Positions 21,780 to 36,700 of a stretch of 64,000 nucleotides of DNA are shown here, piece after piece. The notes beneath the pieces were generated by a model. It did not search any database. It was given only the letters and a program-made list of their open reading frames with translations, and was not told the DNA's origin. Source of the DNA: Chaunax sp. Z400 (taxonomy: Eukaryota > Chordata > Actinopteri > Lophiiformes > Chaunacidae); contig CM075194.1 of the NCBI GenBank assembly GCA_037577475.1, forward strand, positions 8,359,992 through 8,423,991, written 5' to 3'. Made by a program: the position numbers and the translations under genes. Numbering within the stretch: position 1 is the stretch's first letter; every line of letters begins with the position of its first letter.

Positions 21780-24700
21780 CTAAAAAAAAATAAACACATA
21801 CAAGAATTCAGTAAAGATTATTTTTCTGCCTGCAGGTGGAGCTATTGAACCTCAGTGAGTGTTTTGTCACCCAGAGGCATGATTAAAATGGCTGAGAATT
21901 TCAAAGCTACTAACTGTGGAGTCTTTGAAGCTTTCGCTTTTAAAATTAAATCCTTTGAGTCCATATTTGTAAAACCTGGAAAAGCAGTTTTGCTGAATAA
22001 CTGTACTCATGTGACTTTTTTAATGTAGAGTAAAATGTCTGTTTATGCCTGCAGCATCGCCCAGGGAGGGCGAATCTTTAGCAGAGGGAGCCAGCTATAA
22101 AACAGCACCCATTGTACTAGTTACTGTAAATTAAAAGTGAAAGTAACTCAAATTAACTTATGGTCATGATAGCTTTAAGCCACTGAAAATAAACCATATT
22201 GCAAATCTTGTTTGCCAAATAACACAGCAAACTGAATTGCTTTATACAGACGCATTTCTCCCAAATAATTCAGATTTAGCAGCAATCGCAGAGGTTTTAA
22301 AGGGGCATTCCACCAATTCCAACAAGCATGAAATCCTCAGGTTCATTTCATTGAAGAAAGACAGTAAAGAAGTTATTTAAGCTGTCCCTGTTAAGAGCAT
22401 TTTTGTTGATTGCATATCTGAGAAAAAACTCAATTTTCAAAAAAAAAGCAAAAAAAAAAAGAAGCTTAAAAGTCCCCATCAATCAAAAGGCACATGGGAG
22501 ATATACATAAACATTATAAATATATACATTTTTGAGTTAAGCTCTGGAAGTGGTTAAAATGTTGTATGTCATATCTTTAAATTAACACAAGTGACTTAAT
22601 GACAATTAAATATGGTTATATGCCTTTGGCTTCTTTGCACATTTGGACTGAGCCAGGCTAGCTATGCTAACATATTACTAGCTGAAGCTTCATATTTACA
22701 GACAGGAGGGTGGTATCAATGTCCATGAAATGTCAAAATCATTTAAAGCTACTGGAGGGACAATAAACAGACAAATCTGCATGATAAGGGATCAATTTGC
22801 CAAATTAACTACAGAATCTTGTAGTTTAAATTAAATGTGTAGTATGTGTGTATAAGCAGTATCAATGTGCACCTGGACATTCCGGTTGATGCTGATAGCG
22901 GGGTAATAGGCGCCCTCCAAGCCCTCAAAAGCCACTGGGCCCTGCTGCTCATCGTTGATGAGGAAGATGACGATCCCGCGTGAGAAGTCCAGCAGGACTC
23001 CTATTGTGGATCCTTTACTGATGCCACCGTCAGTCCTGCACAGCCACACAGAAAGAGGTAAACTGAAGAGACATTGATGAGAAATTTGTGCTTCTGTCAC
23101 TAACATCCTGAAGAATGTCTGATCTCTATACTGTAGATGTACTGTTTAGCAGCAGGGAAAAGCAGCTCAGCACATTTAGTTCTCATTCTTTACGAACCTG
23201 TTGGTGTGCGAGTTGTTATGCATGAACCAGGAGCGGTTGTTGTCCACGTACATGGCCCAGGCCTTGTCATCCTTCCCCAACATCACATCCTTCAGGACGT
23301 CGCCCCGAGCGATCCCAAAGGCCGGGTCCGGGTGGTTGTCATAGCGATCGATGGTCATTTCCCAGTAATGAACGCCGCGTGAGAAGGCAGAATTACCCAG
23401 GACCACCCTGTCGTCGTAGCTAGTGCACGTCACCGTCAGGTTATCGTTGGAGAGGATGATGTCCGGGTGAGCGGAGGCTGGGTCAAAGGTGAACCAAGCA
23501 ACTGTATGGGAATAGTTGCACATGATTTTTAGCATCACTGAGTGCAATAATCAGAACTTTACAAAGGTGACATGACTCTAGAGGCTGGAGGTTAGATGAG
23601 GTGAGGTTACAACTTAATCAAAGGAATAATAATCACATGAGAGAAGATGAGAGGAGGAAGATCACACATGATTAATAATTCAGGCATCATACTAATTCAT
23701 TTATCTTAATCATTTTTAATCACACCTGTGTCAGAAAGTCTGCAAATCATAATGTGTTTGTTTTCAATTGTTTGGAACACCAGATGGGTGAGGTTTAAAA
23801 CATCTACAGTAGGTAATTCTAAGGAAATAAGCTAAGTTAAATGTGTAGTATGTAGTTTTTGCCACTAGGGGTCTCTCAACAAAAACTAACCAAAGATACA
23901 GTGCAATTACTATTACTAATGTGGGCATTATATTGGACCGTCGGAGTGAAGAGGGAGCTGAGCTACACTGCAAATCTCTCAAAAACCAGTCAATGTGGAC
24001 GAAATGTCTGAATCATGTCAGACAGATTTTCATTTCCACCGGTGGTTGCTACCCCTGCAAAGGAGGTTTTGTTTTTGCTGCTGTTGGGTTGTTTGTCTGT
24101 TTGTAGCAGGATTACTCTAAATGTTATGAACAAATTTCTATGAAAAGTTTTTGAAAGGTGGCATATGGCCCAAGGAAATAATCCTCTACATCATTAGAGG
24201 TGACCCGGATCATAACAGGCCCACAATGCACTGTTCGTGATGGCTGCCTGCGTGAAGAAGAGCTGCACCTGCAGTTCTCTTTCCAGCAGAGGGCACAAGG
24301 CTCCCGTGGAGGTGAGCTCCATTACAGATATGTTTAGAAAAGGAAGGTGTACCACAGGGAGATTGAAGTGCAAATTGCATCATGAAGTGAATTTCACAGG
24401 GGAGACTTAATGGGGAAACTGGAGGTTTGAGCTCTCTAAGTGCCTCCTAGCATAAGAAGAAAGAAGAAAATTCCCATGATGACACTATACATATGTCTTT
24501 TGCTTTGTTTTTATTGAGAGGTGCCTCATGGCAGATGCTACATACATGTTTACGATGAGTGTTGGACCAGGCTAGAACCCGTTAGATTTTGGTGCAGATC
24601 TGGATAAATTATGAATTATGAATGAGTTATAGTTCAAAAAGAAATGCCTTTATGACGCATTGTAGATGTTGTCTTCATAGAAAGTGCAAAATATTTGATA

Positions 24701-27700
24701 TTGCTGTTAGTTTTTTAAAACCAAATTCAATTATATTTAGTGAATTTGGTTGGTGTTGTTATCTAAAGCATCAGCATATAAAAACACAACCATTTACACT
24801 GAATAATATCACCTGGAGTTATTTTTGCAGGCTAAATTAAATGCTAATAATCTTGCAAACTGTTTCAAGGTTTTAAAAATAGTAACATAGCTCTATACTC
24901 TATATAGAAATGTGGGAGTTTAACAGATGGATGTTTGTGCTTTGTATGGGCTCCACTGGACATGCTTGTCCACGAGCAGTAAAGTTTCATTACACAGCTT
25001 TATTTCCCAAAAGTAAAGGCAGTTATTAGAAGCCTGTATTGAGAGTGCAGCCCACAGAGCAGCAAACTGCCCTCCTGCTGGTTTGAGAGTGAAGACTGCC
25101 CTGATGAAAAATGGCCAGCAGGGGATTAGAGGGAAACAGTCAGCAATGAGAGCTGTCCATACCTGTGCTTATAGACTGAATATCGCATGGAGGGAGTCCA
25201 GCTGAAATGTGGAATGAAGGGAGAGAGAGGGAGGGAGAAAGAAAGGAGGGGAGGAGGAGGGGAGAGCATAGCGAAGCAGTGAAGCAGACAGTGTAGAAGG
25301 GTTGGGAGGGTGGAGGAGAGGGTAGAAAAGCAGGTTTGATCAGGGAAGCTGATCCAAAACACCACAGAGGAGAAAACAAAAGCAAAGGCTACGTTCACAT
25401 TACAAGCCTCATTGTTGAATTCACATGTTTTTGCTCGGATCAGATTTGGTTATCTTGATGGTTCACATTCCTGATTACAAGTAACCTGTATCTAGATCTT
25501 ATGTGAACACATCTGTCCTATGAAACGGCAGGCATGTGCACATTGATGTGTTTTTGCACGTGTCATCTGCATCACCAATCACATTTGTGGAATTCAATCT
25601 GAAATGGATGCACTAGTAGAGAATGTCTGCATGACATTTTACTCCGGAGGACGACAAACGCCTCGTCAGCTGTTCACAAGCAGATGGCAAACAGCTGGTG
25701 ATCTGCATGATCTGGTCATTCAGTTCTTGCTGCCAGTGTTGGTGATGTTGCTGATGACGACGGCGCTCAGAGCGTGTGTATGTGCAAATATCTACATGAA
25801 TTCCTTTGTGATCGCTCTCATTCATGTAACATGGCCACAAATTGGATATGTATTTGAAAACTTCAGATTTTTGTGTTCATACAACCCTGAAAAAAATCAG
25901 ATTTGTGACAAATTAAAGCGAAAGAATCGGAATTGAGTCATTGCAGACTGGTGATGTGAACATAGCCCAAGAGTTCCTCAAAAATCAAAGATGATTCTGG
26001 TGTCGAAATTCAAACGTTTCCACATCGGAAATAAAAGCACGAATAAATCCGGTCAGTGTGAAAGAAATAGTGGAAAGGTATCGGGCACGGCGACCAACCG
26101 TCTGGTCCTTTCAGGTGATGGATGACAAGCTTCCCCATCTATGCAGAGCAGCATTTAACTCATGGGAAAGCAAGGTGGATGGGTTATAGACGGACCAGCT
26201 CAAACACACCCTCAAACAGAATTCACATCCTGCTGCTGCGTTTGGCTTCAAACTTTGACATTTTACTGATTTTATTTTTGTGTTGCATAAAAGATAAAAG
26301 ATCATGAGGAAGTTTGATGGCCTTCAGGTCCCTTTAAAACCCAGAATTTAAAGTGCAATCTGTGAAGTCGTCTTTCTGAAGATGCAAGTCTGGAAGCAGC
26401 AATTTATTATTCTTCAGATCTCAGTGAGTTCAGAGAGTTTTAGAAGAAGAAGAAGAAGGAAGTTTTTTGAGGCCTGTGATAAAATACCTGCCAGTATTTT
26501 TTTTTAGACCACACCGGTCAGATTGTGTTTTTGTGTCATTGTACAACATAAAACAAATAACTTATAATATCAATAGGAATAATAATAAAAATGATAAAGA
26601 CACTTTTTGAACATCTGATCATGCAGAAAATACCTTTTAAAACAGATTTGGACATGATGTCTGCCTGCTATGGAATGACGTCCAAAAGGCAAATTAGTGC
26701 ACATCTTTAAAAGTCACCTTAAAAACTTTTTTGTTACTATGACAGTTGTGGAGGGGGGTTGTTTTTCTTCAAGATATTTCAAAAAGTTGTAAACGGATTT
26801 TGATGAAGTTTTGTGTGGCAGTGGATCTTGGTACGTGGAAGAGATCATTTCAGTTTGAGGCAGATCCGGATATGGATGTTGATTCTGGATCACATTCTAT
26901 ATATATCATGAAAAATAATAATAATAGGCCAATCAAAATGAAAATACTGTGGCATGGAAAACTCATGATGTTTTACCATTAAGCACAATTGGATCTAGAG
27001 CTGGTTCATAATGTGGATCCAGGGTCAAGGAATCATGTGGTATTAGTTATTTTGCCATGAGACAAATCCGAGTAAAGCGACACCATCATGGTGATGTCAC
27101 CATAGTGTGTGCTACAGTATGTCCTGGGTTCAGTGATATAACAAATGATGATCACGTCACTGTGACACAAAACGAAATGCACAGACTGTGCACACTCACG
27201 AGTGTCAATTTCTTCTTTCATAGGTCTGATTACAGACAGAAAGCGCAAAAAGGGCTCTTAGGTGAGAAAACTATTTTCCGATTGTTCAGGTTTCAGTATT
27301 CACTCTCTGACCGACTTCTAGTTTTTCTTCATATTATGACTTAAAATTCTGGAATTTATCTCCTTTATTTCCTCTTTTTGTCAAAGATGTATGTTTCTTT
27401 TCGCTTTGTGGACTTCACTATTAAAGAAGAGAAGAATGAATGAATGAATGAATTCTGTTTTAAGAGTGCATTTTTCCTTAAGGATGTCCGGACATGTAAT
27501 GGAAGTAGAAGGAGATGATGTTTAACGTACTCTCAGACGTCTGCATGATCAGTGTCTTGCTGTACTGGCCCACTCCGCTGACATTAAAGGCCTTCACTCT
27601 GGACTTGTATGTGCTGTTGAAGTGGAGCCCGTCCACTGTGCAGATGGTCTCTGTTCCCACGTACACTTCCTGTAAAGACACAGCGATTCCAGATTAAGAT

Positions 27701-30700
27701 GGCAGATACATCAAGTGTTTAACTATGACACAGAACAGATAGAGAGTCCTACTTCTGACAGAAAGCACCGTTTGGATTTGTTGGCGGGTGTAATAAGTTA
27801 GTACAACTGAGCGTTGGCGAAGCAGCCCACACGGGAGTATAATTAGTAATGGGGACACAACTCGCCAAACTCAACAAGGCCCTGCGTTGGCGAGCCTCAG
27901 TGAGTCAGAGGAAGAGAGAAAATTCTGGAGAAAATGGAAACTAGCTATAAGTACACAGGTATGACATGAAAACAGTTGAGGAGATGCACAGACAGACTAA
28001 ACATTGTAGTAAAACATAAAAAAAAGAAGCTGTGACACTATTTGGCATCGGCTGCCTACCAATTAGCAGATAGGGGATGCAGCCTGTGAATCTGTTGACA
28101 GATTGGATGTAAATGATCACCCTCTTATGAGATGGTAGTAATTAACACTGACGGATGAAGGCGCGTACAAACAGACAGCTACAGAACACAGAATGAACTG
28201 GAAGGAATGACCAGCTGGAGTCAGAGAGGAGAGGAAACTGACTTGAGGTCAGCGGCTGCCTCTTCTAAATTAAAACATGGGATGCCTCTACAAACAGCTG
28301 CTGGAATATTCACATTACACAGAGAGCATTTAGCTGATGCTCTAGGAGAGGGTTAGCAACGGCTGTCCTGTTTCGGCCTCTTCATGAAGGACTAAAGTTG
28401 ACGGGTTACCTATAAAAAGTATGAAAGTCAATGAGACGGATTATGCAGCAAAATGTGGAATATTTAGATTGTTATCTCATGTTTTAGAGTCTTCGAGTGA
28501 AAGGTTATGAAAACCAAATAAACCCACTTTAATTAGCTGCTTAGAGGAATCAGAGGTACATGTTGTGCTTTGTGGGAGTTATATAAAGACACAGCAACAG
28601 TTTGAGAAAAGGCTGACATTTAAATAAAGGAGCTAAGTTTGGATTTTGTGGATCTATCAACACTTTAACCCCAAGGCTGTTTAATCTTACTCTCTTTATT
28701 TCAAAGGTTAACGGCACTGACTAAGCTTGTTATTTTTCTCCGGACAAAATTCACAGAATTATTTGGCATGAGAGTGTTATGTGTTATTATAATAGGACAC
28801 AATTTATGAAGAGATATTTAATACTGTTTTGGATTTTTTGCCTGCATGTCCAGAGGTTGAATCGAGCTTCGATTAACAGATCAAGTAAATAATGGTCAAA
28901 TGTATGTTTTTTGGTAGCGATGTTGGGTTAAACTGAACACAGTTTAAAGGAACAGTTCACCCAAAAATTTATTTACTCATTATCTACACACGACCGTGCT
29001 GATGGAAAGTCGGGTGAAATTCCTTAGTTAAAATTTTTTTAAAAGCATTAGCGTGCAGCCTGTCCGAACAAGGTGCACAAGCTTGAACATGAGTATATGC
29101 GACACCAGATGAGATCAATATGTTGCTTGTAAAACACCAAAAATGTGACATTTGATCTGACTGAGGCTCTCGTTGCTGCAGCCTCACTCTGTTGTGTGTG
29201 ATGTAACTTCTAGGTAGCAGGTAAACACTGAGGTATGCGGCGATCATAAGATCTCATTGATGTCATCTAGCAGCACATGTGTGTCCGTTCAAACTGCACC
29301 TTCTCAAATGGGGTGACCTGTTCCTTTAAGACCTTTTAATACCACATAGAAGGGAGTTTGATGGATTTCTTATGGTCATATTAACCAAAGAATGACGAAA
29401 AACCCGAAAGGATTATATCACCTACAATTACTAATTATTGTATCACATTTTCAGCATCTCCCAGCAACATATAACAGTACTTTCTAATGATGTAGTTATT
29501 TCTATTAACATGGCTCAAACAAACTCAGATTGTTGATTGTTGTCATTGTTGATGATCGTCTTTGCACTTTTGTTGATTGCTTTTGTGCTCTGGAGTGGGA
29601 AACATGACTTTTAGCACTTCATTCACACATGGAAAAACATCTCAAAACAGCAGTCATACTGTAGCACATGAAAAAAGGAGCTTTATCTTATTATTTTCTT
29701 CATTTTCTTTTTAACGTCTATAGAAATAACTTTTCCTCCACTAATAGGAGCAACAACAAAAAGGTTTATTTAAAATTTAATCCCAGCTTTTGAATGAATG
29801 AGGAAAAATCTCCCAGATCGATTGTTATAAGTCACTGTGCTGCACTGTGTATCAGGTTTAGATGCTGCATATATACCCTCTGCTATTATACTGAGCATAT
29901 TGTTCAGGAGGCTTAAGTTGCCATTATAACAATATAACAAAGCAGGGGCCTCGATGTACAGAGGGGGGGTGGTCTTAGGTGGATGGATTACATGGTAGAC
30001 ACTGCTTGGATCCCAGATCACACTTCCTACGGGATCATCCCAAAGGACAGCTGCATTTCAGTGTCCTGGCGGCGAGTCACTCAATGCCTCGCTACAGTAC
30101 GTCACGACCTGCTCTCATATGACTCAAAGCCCTGCAGCATAGACTCAAAAGATTTCAGCGACGAATGCTTTCACATTCTCCCAGCTGAGCCTGGTGTCTA
30201 GTGTTCTGTAGAGGTGAATTATTACTGTGGCTGCTTCTGTTTTTCACTTTTTGTCTTGTAATCTAAATGTAAATCCAAACACTCCCCCTATTGGGGCTTT
30301 ATATGTAAAAGTAATTCTGTGAAAGTCGACAGATAAATCCTAACGAGTAGAGACAAAAGAAGGAGGGAAACCTACCCTGAACGGCCCCCCATTTCCATCG
30401 TCCAGCTCCAGGATGTAGCCGTCCACGGCGATGGTGGAGAGTGGTGGCTGTTTCCATGACAACGTGGCGCTGTTGTTCTGAGTGCAGCATTCCTCCAGTT
30501 GGAGCATAGGAGCAGCTGGGACTGAGGAGGGGAAAAACCAGGCCAGATTACACCCTGCTGAGATATGACGGCAGAAAACCGTTCAATATTTATCATTAAT
30601 GAATTAAATTATGGCAGCTTCAAAGGCTTTCAAATCAAATACAAACAGCACCAAACTTTATTGACTTCATCAGTAATTTACAACATACAGCTACAGTGTG

Positions 30701-33700
30701 TCGGTGATATCAGACTGTGTAAAGCAAACACAAATGTCTATGCACACATCTACTGAGTTCAGCAAACTAACTATAGCTCATGGTCAGAAGTCGAAGGCAC
30801 AAGTGCATTTAGGGCGTGTCCAACACTATTGTTTTAATTAAACCGCCCATGATATGGGTGCAAAGTAAGGCATAAGGTGCAAAGATGTTGTATTTAGTCC
30901 CTTAATTATTCATAAATGTGTTTTGGGTGTTAATGAATGAAACCAATCAGTGTCATCTCCCATTCTCTTGCTATTCAAACAACTACACTCATCTTTGCTA
31001 GTATGTGATCTTAATTCAATAATTACTTAAATATCAGGGCCAACAGGATCGAATGTTAATTAATATTCTGTAATCTTCTACACACCCAAAAGGTCACACA
31101 CATATAAATCAGATAAATCCTTTAATTATGTTTTCATGCCTGATCAGTCCTCAACTCAAGACCAACACTCCCTGGGTGCACAAATGAGTGCAAGTACATT
31201 GTAAGTACATGGGCGTGAAAATAACAACTGCATTGGACAAACAACAGCAATGACACTTAAGCTGCTCTATGCTCTGTTTTTCACCATGTGTAAGATAGAG
31301 CCCTACTTGCATCTTGTTAAATAATTTGTGATTCTAAAACATACAAAGGTCATGTGACAGAATGAGGATATTACACACAGAAATATCACACAACAATGAT
31401 TTAATAATCATATTTTAACAAAAGATTCGCACAAAACCTTCATTATAAACCAATGAATCAATACTGCAAACGCTAAAACTAAACATAACAGGGAGAGTCT
31501 GACTACAGCACAGCTCCTTCACTGGCCGGGAGACATTTAAAACCAGTTCAGGAAAGCAGACATTAGCTTTGTTACCTTTCATCTGGACAAAGTCCAGCTG
31601 GTGGATCGTCTGCAGGAGCGGTCCGCTGTCCAGAGTGAGGTCAAAGTCGCTGGTCATCCTGGGGGTGAGGGTTCCCTTCCCCCACTGACCCTCTGTCATG
31701 TGGACCCTCCGGATCAGAGCGTCAGAGATCTGAGAACAAATTGATTACTACTCTTAGCATTCATCAATAACAAATACTAGAAAATATTTATATTCGGATT
31801 CACTTCAAAATTTAATGGGTTCTTCCTTGCCCCAAGTTAAATTCTTCAATTAAGTTTCATGAAAAGGAGATTTCGTAAAAGAAACTTATTTTCCCTATAT
31901 TTAGTGTCTTTTTTTCAGGAAACCTCCAAGGGAATTATCAGGAACTGGTTATATTACTGACGATAAACCCTATAAATATTTCACCACGATAAGTGAAATC
32001 ATTTTTGGCTGTGCTGAAAAGATGTGGTAAATAATTTAAATTTTCATTCCAAAGTTAACACTTGGGCTTCCATGCCAATATCAGGCCCAGGCATTAAAAT
32101 ACGGTGATGCCGTCATCAGTGCTCAAAGATGCTCATCATATCACCAGTATCAGCTCTTCTGTGAGAGCACAAAAACAACAAAAACAGTTTTTTACATAAA
32201 CATTTCTCCCATAGAGAAATGTTACTGAATTTACCACTACTATAAACAACATGTGTGAAAACTGCAGTTTTAAAAACAGACTTAAAAAAAAATAGACTAA
32301 ATTTAATCATATTGGGTTCCAAACCCGGGAGTTTTTAGCTTTACACGGGGTTACAAAATAAATCCAAAGGATCACAACAAGATAATACAAATGTTTTACA
32401 TGAGATATGAAACCACCAAGTTTTCTGGCCTGGTTCTTTAACGTCAAAGACAATAATGATAATAATTTGGCCAAATCCAATCACTGATTTGCTCAAGGCA
32501 CCACTTTATGTGGTGATATCTTTATATAAATCTGTGTGTCATGGCTAAAAAGTTTGGGAACTGATGCTCTGGGAGACATTTTGCCTTCTGCTCCACTATT
32601 TGTAACATGTGGCATAAGACAGTGGGTATCTCACCTGCAGGAATCCACTGGGGTCGTTCTCCTTGATGACCTCCAGACAGTACTCCATCAGGCCCGTGGT
32701 CTGACGCAGCTTCACCGTGCAGTGGGAGATCTGATCCCGAACCACCTGCATGAAAGAGGTAGAAACGGAGAGGAAGGATAGAAGGGAAAAGAAGGAGCGG
32801 AAAGATGAAACCACCAGGGGGTAATGAAGTTTTGTAAGTATAATACAATTACACAACAACATCAAGCGCACACAAGATAATCATATGTTCATAATGACCC
32901 TTTTCCTGTAATCACTCTGGAGTGGAACATGATTAAAATGCAAAAAGATGGTCTAATAAAGTGTGCGAGTGCTGGGGAGAAATTAAAGCAACAAGAAATG
33001 GTGACATTGAAATGACGTGAAAGGACAGAGAAAGAAAAGAAAGAGGATAGAAGACCGCAGATTAAACAAGGCCGTTAATGGATGAAGAATAAGACGATGA
33101 GGAGGAATATCAATAACTTCTCAAAGTGATTGCTTTTTCTTGAGACTTGCACACAGATTGAAGGAGGAAGAGGAGGCTGAGGGGACATGATCCTGCTATT
33201 GACGTTAGTGTTATTTTGTTTTCACGAGCCAGACTTGCAAACGGTCGTCAGTCATCGCCGGTTACATCAGAGATGAGACCGCTCCAAAATGTTTCTCTGT
33301 CTTTATGAGTGGCTACATTTCGATCGAAACATGTAGGCAGAAATAAAAAACACATTTGAATAAAATTTTTATTGCCGCCCTTCCCATATTCATTATTTGT
33401 CTCCACACAGCGTGATCTGAATACAGGAGAGCGGTTTTAGATCGGTAAAAGAAGCCCTCCTTATCGCACATGCAACAAGATATTTGGTAGACGTGACTCG
33501 GGAGATTCCCTCTGACACTACTGATGTCCACTGAGCCCCTTTCAGCGGCGTGAAATAAATGGAGGCGCTGGAGTTGCTAGGTAACAGAAGCTGCTGCTGT
33601 CTGAGGGGGTGAGTGGAGAGGAAAATCCTTTGTGCAGTGACCATCAGAATGCATGAACATTTACTGATGAAAGCAGCCAGAGCATCAATATGAAAATATG

Positions 33701-36700
33701 AAAGCACTGACACATAATAAAGACTTTCACATAGTAATAGATTAGTCTGTATGCGGTGTTACTGCAGGACAGTGAGCTTTAACATAGCCCCTTTTTAAGG
33801 ATGAGCATAAAAGATTTGTCCTCAAGTATGTGTGGGTAGTATGGATGAAGTACTTTATCACAGTGTATGTAACTTTTGATTGTATGGTGTATTAAATTTT
33901 CTGGAAATTCAACTAGATGTCAATTTTGACTGATGAAGTGATATAAAACCCCGAAAATGTATATACTTTAATACATCTGATTCATAAATCCATTCATATT
34001 TTCATTCAGATTTTCACTTCTAACTTCATAGGCATAGCACACACTGTGGTGATGTCATCATCATGACATCACTTCATTCAGATCTGCCTCATGCCTTCCT
34101 TAACTTAGTAACCCTACTCTTAGCTTTTGGAATCATGTGGTTATCATTCGTAGTAGTAATTGTTACCTTTCACAGATACATGAAATCCATTTGAATGAAT
34201 CTGGATTATCTCAGCTACAATTTGGTACACCTGAAACATGACAGTGGCTGGCCAGAGTAAAGCGATGTCATCGTGGTGACATCATCATATTGTGTGCTAT
34301 GCCCTGGGCGCAATGACAAAACAATTGATGATGTCTTCACTGTGATAGAAAATGGATTGCATGTATTGTGCACGGTCCATTTCTTCAGAAAGCTGTTCTT
34401 TCAAAATGTTCTGTAGAGAAAGGTGGAAATAAATCTATTGTCATATGAAGATTGTGGTCAAAATGGCAGCATCATCTTCAGGCTGCCCATGTCACTAACG
34501 TCTGATCAATAACTAGTTAACATCCAGTTTCCTGTCATTTCTAATGATGATGACAGGAGAGAAGAACTGAAGATGATGATTGTGTGATTGTCACTTATGC
34601 TTCTTTAGATCTAATTCAAATGTTAAGGTCACCACAGCATGTTTGTTGTGCTTTATTCAAACCTCAGAGAACTAAAAACATCTGTTCCCAGGTCAGTTTG
34701 TTTGGTCAGTTTGAAAAGATTTTAAATGAACGTGTGTGATTTCAGGCAAACTGCTCAAAAACACCTGAAAATGTGGATTTTGTTGTTCTGAGCCTCTTTA
34801 GTCTCCTCTTCCTCATCTGTATCCTCATGTGCTCTTATCTGATGCAAACACTAGGCAAAATGCTCTGGGCAAAATCTGCAAACAAGTCAGTCACATTCAG
34901 TTAGAGAGTCTGGATTCACATTTGTTTTGACCTTCTAACTTTCTGCGGAAATATCTACAGCCCTGTGTGGACCGAAATGTACCAAAGATAAAAATGCAAC
35001 TCTTCCTCTGAGGCTCACATTAAATAAAACAAAGTCTAACTCTAAGAGGATTAAATATCACCTGTAGACAGAATATATTCATGTAAATACATATTTACAG
35101 AGACACAGCTTATCATATTATAATCATATTCTAATTACTGCTTGTTTTCGGTGCTGCTGCTGGAGGAGGACTGTGTTTAACTTCCTGTACAGTGAGGAGA
35201 TCTCATTCTAGCTCTGATGATTCAGTCTGAGGGCCAATCCCTCCCTGCTGTGTCGAGCTGGTACATCCACGCCGCTGCAGCAGCATGGCAGAGCACCTGA
35301 GAGAGTTTCTCACTGCTGTCGCTGTTTATACACATGAACTTTAGTTTATATTCTATCTTCTACTGTCGCTCAGATTTGACGCTCACTGCTGCTTACTAAA
35401 CCTCTCTCAGTATTCCAGTCATGAAATCCTCTTTACATCAGCCTCAGAATAAGATATGAACGATGCCGGCGGCAACACGGCTCCGCCAGCTGATCAGCAG
35501 ATCATCAGTGGAGATTCATTCATCTGAATCTGGACGGTAGCGTAGCATAATGACAGACAGTCACAGGGCTGGCTGTGTAAGTGGGCCGCATCCTCTGCAG
35601 CAGCAGCAGCAGCAGCAGAAGTGAACGGAGCTCACGGGGGAAGCAAACTCTCAGACATACGGTACGTGGTTCTCATGGTGATGAGGCTCATCGTCGTACA
35701 GAGTCAGAGCAGCTCGACAATGCTGCTGAAACAATCACAAGGTAAAGAAAGTGATGCTCAAACACTTAAATATCTCTCTTTAAAGTTAGCATTCATGTTG
35801 TATGTTTCTTTTTACCTTCAGTTCCACCACTGATGGCTATGTTTTCACCATCTGTTTGCCTGTCTGTCTGTTAGCTTTAGTTTGCCAACTACTTGACTAC
35901 ATTTGACTATATTCATTAAAGGGAGGGTTATATATATGTATAAGTCTCTTTCTCCTGCACCATCAACAAATCATGCATACATTTGTTTCATCCCACTCTG
36001 CTTTGTCCTGTTTGGTGCCTCATAGAAAACATCAACATGAGACCGACAGAGCCAAAACCAACCAAGTTGAGGGTCATAAAAAAGTTCAAACTTGGAAAAA
36101 GTATTAGTAGAGCTGAGGGTGGTTGGGAGATCCATCCTCATGATAAAAAAAATGATTTAGCAGCCTTGAAAAGATTCATATTAGGCAGCAGTATCAGCTG
36201 TACATACAGTAGAGCAGAATCTGCAGGAGATGCTGCTGCTTTGTGAAGTAAACTGTTTTATTTATTAGGCCACTGCAGCACTTTTAGCCTCATGTAACTG
36301 CAGCCTCCTGTCCCTTCAGAGCAGCACAGACTGGTATACAGTCAGTTAGAACTCCGGCATAGAAGTGAAGATGATTTAATGATACTGGCATAAGAGTAGA
36401 AACACAGAGAGATGTGGAATGTAAAGGGGTACGTAAGGACAGAGAGCTGTGGTGCAGAGAGAAAAGGGGTTGGCTGAGGTGAAAGAGGAGAAATGAAAGG
36501 TTGGAGTGGCAGAGGAAGAGCAAGGAGTTGGATGGAGGCAAGAGAAGAGAAGAAGAAAGGTGCTTAAGGAGAGGAGGAACAATAAGAGATGAGGGGACGA
36601 AGACAAAAGAGGGATTGTAATATGAATCAAGCTGTTAAAAACTGTTGAGAGAATGAAAGAACAATGAATAAAAGGATTAAAATCCCTCCATGTGTTGTCC

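Noticed and set aside
25604..25936. 110-codon open frame with a hydrophobic segment
   Set aside because: Sits entirely within the 581-base inverted-repeat transposon and lacks transposase motifs.
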